A DNA stretch of 64,000 bases from Vanilla planifolia (lineage: Eukaryota > Streptophyta > Magnoliopsida > Asparagales > Orchidaceae). The stretch covers positions 14,442,685 through 14,506,684 of the forward strand of contig CM043870.1 of NCBI GenBank assembly GCA_023846275.1, given 5' to 3'. A model generated the notes under the pieces. The model saw only the letters and a program-made list of their open reading frames with translations. It ran no database searches and was not told the origin of the DNA. The number at the start of each line of letters is the position of its first letter. Positions within the stretch are counted from its first letter, which is position 1. This document shows, piece after piece, positions 1 through 10,496 of the stretch. Both the position numbers and the translations under genes were made by a program.

Positions 1-3000
1 TTGAGTAGAATAGAGTATAGTAATGTAAAGTAGAGTAAAGCAAGGTTAGGTTTGGCTAGGCCAGGCTAAGGTAGGCTAAGCTAGGCTTGGAGATGCTTTT
101 TTTGAGTAGAGTAGAGTTGGAAAGAGTAGAGTAGAATAGAGTAGAGTAGAGCTAGGTAAGGCTAGGCTCGACTATCCTAGGATAAACAAGGTTAGTGTTT
201 TGCAAAGTACAGTAACATAGAGTAGACTACAGTAGAGTAGAGCAAAGTAGGGTATAGTGGAGTAGAGTAAAGAAAATGAGAGTAGAGCAAAGTAGAATAA
301 GGCAGAATAGAGTAGTATAGAGTAGAGAAGAGTTGAGCTGAGCTAAGCTAAGTAAAGCAGAGCATAGTAGGGTAGAGCTTAGTTAGACTAGGCTAGGATA
401 GTGTAGAGCATAGTGGAGTAGAGTAGAGTAGAGAAAAACTGAGCAGAGCATAGTAGAGAAGAGTAGTGTTGAGCAGAGCATAATAGAGCAGAGCAAAGTA
501 GAGAAGAGCAAACGAGAGCAAAGTTGAGCAAGCAGTGTAGAGTAATGTTCGGTTAAACTAGGCTAGGCTAGGCTAAGCTAGGCTAGGCTAGACTAGGCTA
601 AAGTAAAGAAGAGTTGAGCTAAGTCAGGCTAGGCTAGGTTAAAGTCGAGTGGAGTAGAGTAGAGTATAATAGAGTAGAGTAGAGTAAGGTTAGGCTATGA
701 CAGGCTAAACTAGGCTAGGATAGGCTAGGTTAGAGTAGAGTAGAGTAGAGCTCAGTTAGCCTAGGCTATACTAGGATAGGCCAGAGCATTATAGAGTAGA
801 GTAGAGTAGAGCTAAGTAGAGTAGACCAAAGAAGTGCAACGTAGAGCATAGAAGATTAGGGTAGAGTAGTGTAGAACAGGGTAGAATAGAATAGAGCAGA
901 GTAGAGTAGAGTAGAGTAGAGTGAAGTAGATCTAAGTTATCTGAGCTAGGCTAAGGTAGGCTAGGTTAGAGTAGAGTAGAGTAAACTAAAGAAGAGTAGA
1001 GTAGAGTAGAATAGAGTAGAATTGAGTAGAGTGGCATATAGTATAGTAGAGTTAAGCAGAGTAGAGTAAAGTAAAGCGGAGTTAGGTTAGGCTAGGCTAG
1101 GCTAGGCTAAAGTAGAGTAGAGAAGAGAAGAGTAGAGTAGAGTAGAGTAGAGTAGAGTATAGTAGAGTATAATAGAGTAGAGCAGAGCTAGGTTAGGCTA
1201 GACTAGGTTAGAGTATAATAGAGTAGAGTAGATTAGAGTAGAGGAGAGTAGAGTAGAGCTGAGTAGAGCAGAGTAGAGTAGAGGAAAGTTTTGCTAGGCT
1301 AGGCTAGAGTAGAGTAAAGTAGAGTTGAGCTATGTTTGACTAGGCTAGGGAAAGTTAGAGTAGGGTCAAGTTGAGTAGATTTGAGTAGAGTACAGTAGAG
1401 TAAAGTAGAGTTGAGCTAGGTTAGGCTAAGCTAGGCAAGGGTAGGCAAGGCTAGGCTAGAATAGAATAAAGTAGAGTGGAGTAGAATAGAGCTAGGTTAG
1501 GCTAAGCAAGGGTAGGCTATGCCAAACTAAACTAAAATTGAATAGAGCAGAGTAGAGCAGAGTAGAGTAGACTAGAGTAGAGTAGCACAAAGTAAAGTAG
1601 AGAAGAGTAGAGAGTAGAGCAGAAAAGAGTAGAGCAGAGTATAGTAGAGCAAAGTTGAGAAAAATAGTGCAGATCAAAGTAGATCAAAGTAGAGCAAAGC
1701 GAGGTAGAGTAGGGCTAGGTTAGGCAAGGCTAGGTTAGAGTAGAGTAGAGTATTGTAGAGTATAGTAGAGTAGAGCTAAGTTTGGCTAGGCTAGGCTAGG
1801 TTTGAATCGAGCAGAGTAAAGTAGATTAGAGTAGAGGAGACTAGAGTAGAGCTAGGTTAGGCGGCTAGGTTATGCTAGGCAAGGATATGTTAGGCAAGTC
1901 TAAGCTAGGCTAAAGTATAGTAGAGTAAAATAAAGTAGAGAAGAGTAGAGTAAAGTAAAGCTAGGTTAAGCAAGATGAGAGTAGGCATTATAAGAGTAGA
2001 GTTAAGTAGAATAGAATTGTATAGAGCAAAGCAGAGTAGAGCAGAGCAGAGCAGAGTAAAGAAGAGTAAAGCAGAGCAGAGCACAATAGAGTGGAGTAGA
2101 GCAAAGCACAGTAGAAATAGGTTAGGCTAGGCTAGCAAGGCTAGACTAGATTAAAGCTAAGCCAGGTTGTGCTAGGCTTAGCTAAGTTAGAGTAGAGTAG
2201 ATTAAAGTAAAGTAGAGTAGAGTAGTGCAGAGTAGAGTAGAGTAGAGTAGAACAAAGCAAAGCAGTGTAGAGCGTAGTAGAGCAGAACTAGATTAGGTTT
2301 GGCTAGGCTAAGTAAGGTTTGACTATAATAGAGTAGAACAAGGTTAGGTTAGGCTAGGATATATTAGAGATGAGTGGAGTAGTGTAGAGTAGAGTAAAGT
2401 AGAGCTAGGTTAGGCTAGGTTTGGCCAGGCTATGTTAAACTAAGGTAAGCTAGGCTAGGCTAGGCTAGAGTAGAGTAGAGTAGAGTAGATCAAGGTTAGG
2501 CTTGGCAAGGCTAAAGTATGATAGAGTAGAGTAGAGTAGAGCATAGTATAGAATAGCAGAGTAGAGCAAAGAGGAGTAGAGAAAAGTAGAGCATAAAAGA
2601 GCAGAGCTTAGTTAGGTTAGGCCAAGCTTGGCTAAAGTAGAGTAGAGTAGAGCATGGTTAAGCTAGGCAAGGCTAGGCATGGTTAGAGTAGACCAGATTA
2701 GAGTAGAATAGACTATAGTAGAGTAGGGCCAGGCTAGGCTAGGCTAGATAAGTGTGGAGTAAAGTAGAGTAGAGCAGAGCTTAATTAGGTTAGGCTAGGC
2801 TCGAGTAGAGTAAAGTAGAGTTTAGTATGGTAGAGTAGATTAGAGCAGAGCAGAGTAGAGCAAAGAAGAGCTAGGTTAGGCTAGCTAAACAAGAGTAGAG
2901 TAAAATAGAGTAGAGTAGAGTTGAACTAGGTTAGGTAAGGTTAGGATGGCCAAGTTAAGCTAGGATAAGCTAGGTTAGAGTATAATAGAGTAGGGTAGAG

Positions 3001-5350
3001 TAGGGTAGAGTAGAGTAGAGTAGAGTAGAGTAGAGTGGAGTAGAGTAGAGCTAGGTTAAGCTAGGCTGAGCTAGTCTCGAGTATAATTGAGTGTACTAGA
3101 GTAGGGAAGAGTAAAGTAGAGTAGAGCAGAGTTCAGTAGAGTAGAGTAGAGTAGAGTACGACAAAGTGGAGTAGTGTAGAGAAGAGCAATAAAAAGTAGA
3201 GTAGAGCACAGTAGAGTAGAGCAAAGCTAGGTTAGGCTAGGCTAAGCTATGTTAGAGTAGAGTAGAGTAGGGTAGACTGAGGTTAGGTATGGCTAGGCTA
3301 GGTTAGAGCAGAGAAGAGTAGAGTAGCATAAAGAAGAGTAGAGTAGAGTAGAGAAGAGTAGAGCTAGGTTAGGCTAGGCTAGGGTAAGCGATGCTAGGTT
3401 AGGCTAGACTTGAGTAGAGTAGAGCTCAGTTAGGCTATTTTAGGCCAAGTTATGCTAGAGCAGAGTAGAGTTGAGTTGAGTAGAGCAAAGAAGAGTAGAG
3501 TAGAGTAGGGCAGAGTAGAGAAGAGTAATGTAGAATAGAGTAGAGCAAAGTAGAATAGAGCAAAGTAGAGTAGAGTAGAGTAGAGCTAGGTTAGGCTAAG
3601 CTAGGTTAGAGTTGAGTATGGTAGAATAGAGTAGTGTAGAGTAGAGTAGAGTAGAGTCGAATCGAGAAGAGTAGAGTATAATATGAATAGTAAAGTATAG
3701 TAGAGTACAGTAAAGCTTGGTTAATTTAGGTTATACAGGGCTAGGCTAGGCTAGAGTTGAGTATAATAGAGTAGAGTATGGCTCGATTAGGCTAGGAAAG
3801 GCTTGGCTAAGCTCGAATGGAGCAGTGCAGAATATTGTAGAGCAGAGTGGAGCAGAGCATTATAGAGCAAAACAAAGAAGAATATGGTGGAGTAGAGCTG
3901 AGCAAAGTAGAGTAGAGTAAAGCAGAGTTGAGCAGAGTAAGGTAGAGCTAAATTAGGCTAAGCTAGGTGAGGTTACGCTAGGTTTGAGTAGAGTAGAGTT
4001 GAGTAGAGTAGAGTAGGGTAGAGTAGAGTAGAGTTGAGTAGAGTACAATGGAGAAGGGCAAAGTAGAGCAAAACAGAGTAGAATAGAGTAGAGCAGAGCA
4101 AAGTAGAGTAAAGTAGAGCTAAGTTAAGCTAAGCTAAGCTAAGATAAGCTAGGCTAGGATAGAGTTGAGTAGAGTCGAGTAGAGTAGAGTAGATTAGAGT
4201 AGAGTATATTAGGGTAGAGTAGACTAGAGTAGAGTAGAGCTAGGTCAATCTAGGAAAGGTAGGGCTAGGCTAAGCCACTCTTGGTTAGGCTAGCCTAGAG
4301 TAGAATAGAGTAGAGTAGAGTAGAGTAGAGTAAAGTTGAGCTGAGTAGAGCTAGGTTAGGTTAGGCTAGGTTATGCTAAACTAGAGTATAACAGAGTAAA
4401 GTAGAGTATAGAAGAGTAGAGGAAAGAAGAGCAGAGCAGAGGATAGCAAAGTGGAGAAAAGAAAAGTTGAGTAAAGCAAAGTGGAGAAAAGTAAAGTGGA
4501 GTAAATTAGAGTAGAGCATAATAGCATTGAGTAGAGAAGGGCATAGTAGAGTAGAGCAGAGTAGAGTAGAGAAGAGCATAGCTAAGTTAGAGTAGAGTAG
4601 AGTAGAGTGGAGCAGTGTAGAGCAAAGCAAACAAATATAGAGTTGAGCACAGTAAAGTGGAGGAAAGCTAGGTTAAGCTTGGCTAGACTAAGCTATGTTA
4701 GAGTAGAGTAGAGTTGAGTAGAATAGTGTATAGTATAGTAGAGTAGAGCTAGGTTAGGTTAGGCTAGGCTAGGCTATAGTGTATTAAAGTAGAGTAGAGT
4801 ATTGTGGAGTAGAGTAGAGCTAGGTTAAGTTAGGTTAGAATCGAGTATAGTAAAGCAAAGTAGAGTACAGTAATGTAGAGTAGAATAGAAAGAGTATAGT
4901 AGAGTAGAGAAGAGGAGAGCAAACCAAAGCAAAGTATGGCAGAATAGAGCAGAGTTGAGCAGAGTAGAGTAGTGTAGAGTAGAGTAGAGAAGAGAATAAA
5001 AGAGTAGAGTAGAGTACAGTTGAACTAGGTTAAGTTAGGCTAGAGTAGAGTAGCACTAGGTTTGGCTAGGTTAGGCTAGGTAGGATAGAGTGGGGTAGAG
5101 TAGAGTAGAGAAGAGCAGAGCAAAGTAGAGCAGAAAAGAGAAAAGTGAAGTAGAGCAGAGCATAGTAGAGTAGAGCAGAATAGAGTAGAGAAAAGCAAAG
5201 CAGAGCAGAGCATAGTAGAGCAGAGCATAGTGAGGTTAGGTTAGGCAAGGCTACATTAGGCAAGGCAAGTCTAGAGCAGAGTAGAGCATAGTAGAGTCGA
5301 GTAGAGCAGAGTGGAGTAGAGTAGAGAAAAGTAGAGCAAGGTTAGGCTAG
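1..5350 (+). repeat. Composite TAGAG/TAGGC pentamer satellite, left segment
   Basis: Degenerate 5-bp tandem array. TAGAG-type blocks alternate with GGCTA-type blocks, for example GGCTA-type at 41-90, 550-600, 1083-1110, 1189-1210 and 1427-1460. Transitions into GGCTA blocks usually read GAGCTAGGTTAGGCTAGG. A cytosine-for-T variant (CAGAG/CAAAG) is concentrated around 2025-2110. The segment holds no gene. Minus-strand frames stay open through TAGAG blocks only because the CTCTA repeat lacks stop codons. I could not recognise a copy of the 7.7 kb duplication seen further right, so this stretch is treated as basic array. Confidence 0.95.
93..110 (+). other. Short T-run interrupting the array
   Basis: A run of seven T (GATGCTTTTTTTGAG) breaks the purine-rich strand. 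The + strand otherwise almost never has more than three consecutive T. Probably local slippage or a minor insertion; no function can be assigned. Confidence 0.5.
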
Positions 5351-5371
5351 GCTAGCCAATTCTAGCCTAAC
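5341..5371. repeat. Perfect 10-bp inverted repeat, micro-inversion of the satellite
   Basis: Left arm GTTAGGCTAG (5341-5350) is matched by its exact reverse complement CTAGCCTAAC (5362-5371) around an 11-bp loop. The array is strongly strand-asymmetric, so GCCTA on the + strand is rare. The right arm is therefore a short piece of TAGGC satellite in the opposite orientation, and could form a hairpin. It is followed by atypical sequence to about 5388 (CTTTGGATGTTCAAGG). Confidence 0.75.
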
Positions 5372-6782
5372 TTTGGATGTTCAAGGCTAGAGTAGAGTAG
5401 AAAAAGTAGAGTAGAGTTGAGTAGAGCAAAGTAGAGCAGAGCAAAGTAGAGTAGAGCAGAGTGGTATAGTATAAAACAGAGCTGAGCAAAGTTAAGTTAA
5501 GCTAAGCTAGGCTAGGATAAGTAAGGCTAGGCTTGGCTTGGCTAAGCTAGGCATGTGTAGTGTAGAGTAGAGTAGAGCTACATTAGGCTAGGCTACGTTA
5601 GAGAAGAGTACAATAGAGTAGAGTAGAGTAGAGTAGAGTAGAGTAGAGTAAAGTAGAGTAGAGTAGAGGAGAGTATAGCTAGGTTATGCTAGCCTAAGAT
5701 AGGCTAGGCTTGGAAAGGCAAGGATAGGCTAACCTAGAGTTGAGTATAGATGAGTAGAGTAGAGTAGAGCACGATTAGGTAAGGCTAGGCTAGAGTAGAG
5801 TAAAGTAGACTAGAGTAGAGTAGAGTAGATTTGAGCAGAGCAAAGCAGAGAAGAATGGGGTATAGCACAATTGAGTAGAGCAAGACAGAGTAGTGTAAAG
5901 ATGAGCAGAGCATAGTAGAGCTAGGTTAGGCTAAGGTAGGCAATGTAAAGCTAGGTTAGAGTAGAGTAGAGTAGAGTAGAGTAAAGTAAGGTAGAGTAGA
6001 GTAGAGTCGAGTAGAGTATTGTAGAGTGGAGTAGAGTGGAGTAGAGTAGAGTAGAGCTAGGTTAGGCTAGGGTAGTTTAGGCTAAGCTAGGTTAGGCTAG
6101 CTAGAGTATAGTAGAGTAGAGTAGAGCTAGGCTAGGTTAGGCTAGGCAAGGCGAGGCTTTGCTAAAGTAGACTAGTGTTGAGGAGAGCAAAGCAGAGGAG
6201 AGTAGAGCGAAGTAGAGTAGAGTAGAGTATAATAGAGTAGAGTAGAGCAAAGTAGAGTAAAACAGAGTTGAGCTAGGTTAGGCTAGGCTAGGCTAGGCTA
6301 AGCTAAGTATGGCTAGGATAGAGTTGAGTAGAGTAGGGTAGAGTAGAATAGAGTAGAGCAGAGCAATGTAGAGCAAAGCATAGTAGAGTAAAGTATAATA
6401 AAGTATAGTAGAATAGTTAGGTTTGGTTAGGCTAGGCTAGAGTGATGTAAAGTATAATGGAGTAAAGTAGAACATAGTAGACTAGAGCAGAGCAAAGCAC
6501 AGTAGAGCATAGTAGTGTAGAGTAGAGCAGATTAGAGCAAAGATGACCAGAGTTGAGCAGAGCTAAGTGGAGTAGAGCAGAGATGACACGAGTAGAGTAG
6601 AGCAGAGTAGAGTAGAGATAAGTTAGGCTAAGCAAAGCTAGAGTAGAGTAAAGTAGAGTGGTGTAGTGTAGAGTAGACGTTGGTAAGGCTAGGCTAGGCT
6701 AAAGAAGAGTAAAGTAGAGTAGAGTAGAGTAGAGTAGAATAGAGTGGAGTAGAGCAGAGCATAATAGTGTAAAGTAGAGTAG

Positions 6783-6812
6783 AGTAATGAAGAGTAGAGT
6801 AATGAAGAGTAG
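6783..6812 (+). repeat. Exact 15-bp tandem duplication
   Basis: AGTAATGAAGAGTAG occurs twice in succession (6783-6797 and 6798-6812). It shows homogenisation of a trimer of pentamers by slippage or unequal exchange. Confidence 0.85.
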
Positions 6813-7260
6813 AGTAGAGTAGAGCATAGCAATGAAAAAGAGTAGAGTAGAGCAGAATAAAGTAGGGTAGTAAAGAATAAATTAGGGTAGAGTGGAGTAG
6901 AGCAGAGTAGAGCTTTGCTATGTTAAGCTAAGCTAAGCTAGGTTAAGCTAGGTTAAGCTAGGCTAAGTTGGGCTAGGCTAAGAGAGGATAGTGTAGAGTA
7001 AGGTAGAGTAGAGTAGTATAGAGTAGAGTAGAGTAGAGTGGAGCTAGGTTAGGCTAGGCTATGCTAAACTAGGCAAGGGCAGGCAAGGCTAGACTTGCTG
7101 TGCTAGGCAAGGTAGAGTAGAGTTGAGCAGGGTAGGGTTGGCTTGGTTAGGCTAGGCTATAGTAGAGTAGAGTACACTAGAGTAGAGTAGAATAAAGTAG
7201 AGTATGGTTGAGTAAATTATAGAAGAGTAGAGTAGAGTGGAGTAGAGTATATTAAAGTAC

Positions 7261-7322
7261 GAGAGAGGAAAGGAGAGGAGAGAAGAGTTTAGGAGAGGAG
7301 AGGAGAGAAAAAGAGAGAAAAA
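7261..7322 (+). repeat. Pure-purine GGAGA patch in copy A
   Basis: Two uninterrupted purine tracts, 7261-7287 (27 nt) and 7291-7322 (32 nt), are separated by TTT. They are built from GGAGA/GAGGA pentamers rather than TAGAG. The matching patch in copy B is at 14899-14973. Long homopurine-homopyrimidine DNA can adopt triplex (H-DNA) structures; that such structures form here is inference. Confidence 0.8.
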
Positions 7323-7643
7323 CATAACAAAGTAGAGTATAGTAGAAATTAGTAAAGTAGAGCAAAATAGAGTTGTGTGGAGCAAAGTAAAGCAGAGTAG
7401 AGCATAGCAAAGAAGAGTAGAGGAGAGTAGAGTAGAGTTGAGAAAAGAAGAGCAGAGTAGAGAAGAACAAAGCAGAGTAGAGCATCTCTTGGTTAAGCTA
7501 GGCAAGGCTAAGCTAGAGTAGAGTAAAATAGAGTCAAGCAAAGTAAAGTAGGGTAGGATTGAGTAGAGTATAGTAGAGCAATGTTAAGTTAGGCTATGTT
7601 AGAGTAGAGTAGAGTTGAGAAAAGTGGAGTGGAGTAAAGTAAT

Positions 7644-7676
7644 AGCACACAAACCCGAAAGATGTGATCACTGCCT
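7644..7676. other. 33-bp foreign insertion in copy A, possibly an LSU rRNA fragment
   Basis: Sequence starting AGCACACAAACCCGAAAG interrupts the satellite. It has no pentamer structure, is relatively C-rich and contains the palindrome GTGATCAC (7664-7671). At the paralogous place in copy B (about 15340) the flanks, AGTAAT on the left and GCTT...GGTTGG on the right, are directly joined, which defines the insert length. The core CCCGAAAGATG resembles a conserved segment of large-subunit rRNA (domain II), as I recall it. The resemblance is short, so the source is uncertain. It may be filler DNA from break repair, or an ancestral segment lost from copy B. Confidence 0.55.
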
Positions 7677-9119
7677 GCTTGATTAGGTTGGCCTTAGCTT
7701 GGCTAAGCTAGGCTAGGCTGTTATAGGATAGGCTAAGCTAGAGTAGTGTAGAGTAGAGTAGAGTAGAATAGAGAAGGGTAAAGTAGAGTACAGTATAGTA
7801 GAGTAGGGTAGATCTGGGTTATGTTAGGCTAAATAAGGCAAGGCTAGAGTAAAATATAGTACAGTACAGTAAAGTAGAGCAGAGTAGAGCAAAGTAGAGC
7901 AGAGATAGGCAGAGAAGAATAGAGATGAGCAGAGCTAGGTTAGGCAAGGTTGGGCTAAGAAAGATTCAGCTAAGCTAGGCTTGGCTAAGTTTGAGTAGTG
8001 TAGAGTAGAGCATAGTTATGCTAGGTTAGGCTAGGCTAGAGTGGAGTAAAGTAGAGTAGAATAGAGCAAAGTAGAGCAAAGAAGAGCAGAGCAGAATAGA
8101 GAATAGTATAGTAGCACAAATCATAGTACAACAAAGAAGAGTAAAGTAGAGTTTAGTGGAGCTAGTTTAGGCTAAGCTAGGCTAGGTTAGAGTATAGCAG
8201 AGTAAGGAGAGTTGAGTAGGGCAGAGTAGAGTAGTGTAGAGTAAAGTAGTGTGGAGTAGAGTAGAGCTAGGTTAGGTTATGCTAGTCTGGGTTAGGCTTG
8301 GCTAAAGTTGAGTAGAGTAGAGCAAAGCAGAGTAGAGTAGAGCAAAATAGAGCATAGCAGATTAGAACAAAGGAGAGTAGAGCTAGGTTAGGCTAGGCTA
8401 GGTTAGGCTAAGCTAGGCTAGACTAGGTTAGGTGATGCTAGAGTCAAGTAAAGTAGACTAGAGTATAATAAAGTAAAGCAAGGTTAGGTTTGGTTAAGCT
8501 AAGCTAGGCTAGGCTAAAGTAGAGTAAACTAGGGTAGAGTAGAGTAGAGAGGAGCAGAGTAGAGTAAAGTAGAGTAGAGTAGAGTAAAGTAGAGTTAAGC
8601 AGAGTAGAGTAGTGTAGAGCAAAGAAGACTAATGTAGAATAGAGAAGAGAAGGGTAGAGCAAAGCAGAGCTATAGTAGGCTTTGTTAGGTTAGAGTTGAG
8701 TAGAGTAGAGTAGAGAAGAGAAGGGTAAAGCTTTGCTAGGCAAGGCTAAACTATGCTAGAGTAGAGTAGTGTAGAGTAGAGTAGAGTGTAACAGATTAGA
8801 GTAGAATAGAGTAGTATAGAGTAAGGTAGAGTAGAATAAAGTATAGTAGAGTAGAGTAGAGCAAAGTGAGGCTAGGCTAGGTTGGCAAGGTTAGGCGAGA
8901 GTAGAGCTGAGTAGCTCTAAGTTTGGCTAGGCTATGCTATGCATGGTTAGAGTAAAGCTGAGTAGAATAGAGTAGAGTTGAGTATAGTAGAGCTGAGCAA
9001 GGTTAGATTAAGGTAGGCTAGGCAAAGGTAGACTATAGTGGTAGAGTACAATAGAGTATAATAGAGTAGAATAGAGCAAGGTTAGGCTAAGCTAGGTTAA
9101 AGTAGAGTGGAGCAGAGTA

Positions 9120-9330
9120 GGGTAGAGTAAAATAGAGCAAAGTGGAGAAGAGTATAGCAGAGTAGAGCAGAGAAGAGTAAAGAAGAGAAAAGCAAAACAG
9201 AGCGGAGCAGAGGAGAGCAGAGCGAAGCAGAGCAGAGCAGAGCAAAGTAAAGTAGAGCAGAGTAAAGTGGCATAGAGTAGAGTAGAGGAGAGTAGTGAAG
9301 AGAATAGAAAAGTACAGTAGAGCAGAGCTA
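9120..9330 (+). repeat. CAGAG/CAAAG-enriched block
   Basis: Within copy A, many units carry C in place of the first T (GCAGAG, GCAAAG, GCGGAG, GCGAAG). The clustering suggests local spread of the variant by short-range unequal exchange rather than independent point mutations. Confidence 0.7.
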
Positions 9331-10467
9331 GGTTAGGCATGGTTAGGCTAGAGTATAGTAGAATAATATAGAGTAGAGTAGAGTAGAGCTAAGTTAGGCA
9401 AAGCTAGGCTTCGTTAGAGTAGATTAGAGTAGAGTAGAATAGAGAAGAGTAGAGTAAAGTAGGTTGAGTAGAGTAGAGCTAGGGTAGGCTAGGCAAGGCT
9501 AGGCTATGCTATGCTAGAGTAGTGTAAACTAGAGTAGAGCTAGGTTAGGCTAGGCTTGACTTGGCTAAGCTAGAGTACAGAGTAGAATAGAGTAGAGAAG
9601 AGGAGAGTAGAGTGGAGCATAAAAGAGCAAAGCATAGTAAAGTAGAGTGGAGTAGAGCAGAGTTAGCTTAGGCTAAGCTAGGCTAGGTTAGGCATTTTAG
9701 GCTAAAGTAGAGTAGAGTGGAGTAGAGTTGAGTAGGGTATAGTAAAGCAATGTTAGGCTAGCTAGGCAAGGTTTGAGTAGTGTAGAGCAAGGTTAGGCTA
9801 GGATAGGCTAAGCAAGGGTAGGCTAAGCTTGGCTAGTTAAAGCTAGAGTAGAGTAGAGTAGAGTAAAGTATTTTAGAATCAATTAGAGTAGTGTATACCA
9901 GAGTAGTGCTTGGTTAGGCTAGGCTAGGCAAGAGTAAAATAGAGTATAGTAGAATGGAGTAGAGTAAAGTTGAGTAGAGTAGAGTAGTATAGTGTAAAGT
10001 AGAGTAGAGTAGAGCAGAAGAGAGTATAGTAGAGGAGAGTAGACTAGAGCAATAAAGGGGAGAGCAAAGTAGAGTAGAAGAGTAGAGTAGAGTATAATAA
10101 AATAGAGAAGAGTAGAGTATAGTAGTATAGAGCAAGATAGGGTAGAGCAGAGTAGAGCAGAGTAGAGTAGAGTAAAGATATGTTAGGCTAGGCTAGGATA
10201 GAGTGGAGCAGAGTTAAGTAGTATAGAGTAAAGTATTGTATTGTAATGTAGAGTAGAGTAAAGTTAAATTACGCTAGGCTAGGCTAAGCGAGGCTAGGCA
10301 TGGCTAGGCTAGAGTAAAGTAGTGTAGAGTAGACTAGAGTAGAGTTGAGTTAGATTTGGCTAGGCTAGGCTAGAATAGAGTAGAGCAGAGTAGAGTAGAA
10401 TAGAGTAGAGGAGAATAGAGTGGATTAGAGTAGAATAGAGTAGAGTGGAGTAGAGTAGACGAGAGAA

Positions 10468-10496
10468 TTGGAGAGGAGAGGGGACGAGAGGAGAGG
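10468..10496 (+). repeat. GGAGA purine patch, second of copy A
   Basis: Purine tracts 10468-10482 and 10484-10496 follow GAGAATTGGAGAGG. The copy B counterpart, 18249-18277, is an unbroken 29-nt purine tract with the same lead-in. This pair is one of the best landmarks of the large duplication. Confidence 0.8.

Noticed and set aside
7152-7541. Minus-strand open frame of 129 codons, and dozens of similar Leu/Tyr/Ser/Thr-rich frames across the window
   Set aside because: Direct products of the stop-free CTCTA repeat. They have no domain, no codon bias, overlap in several frames and end at the next GGCTA block.
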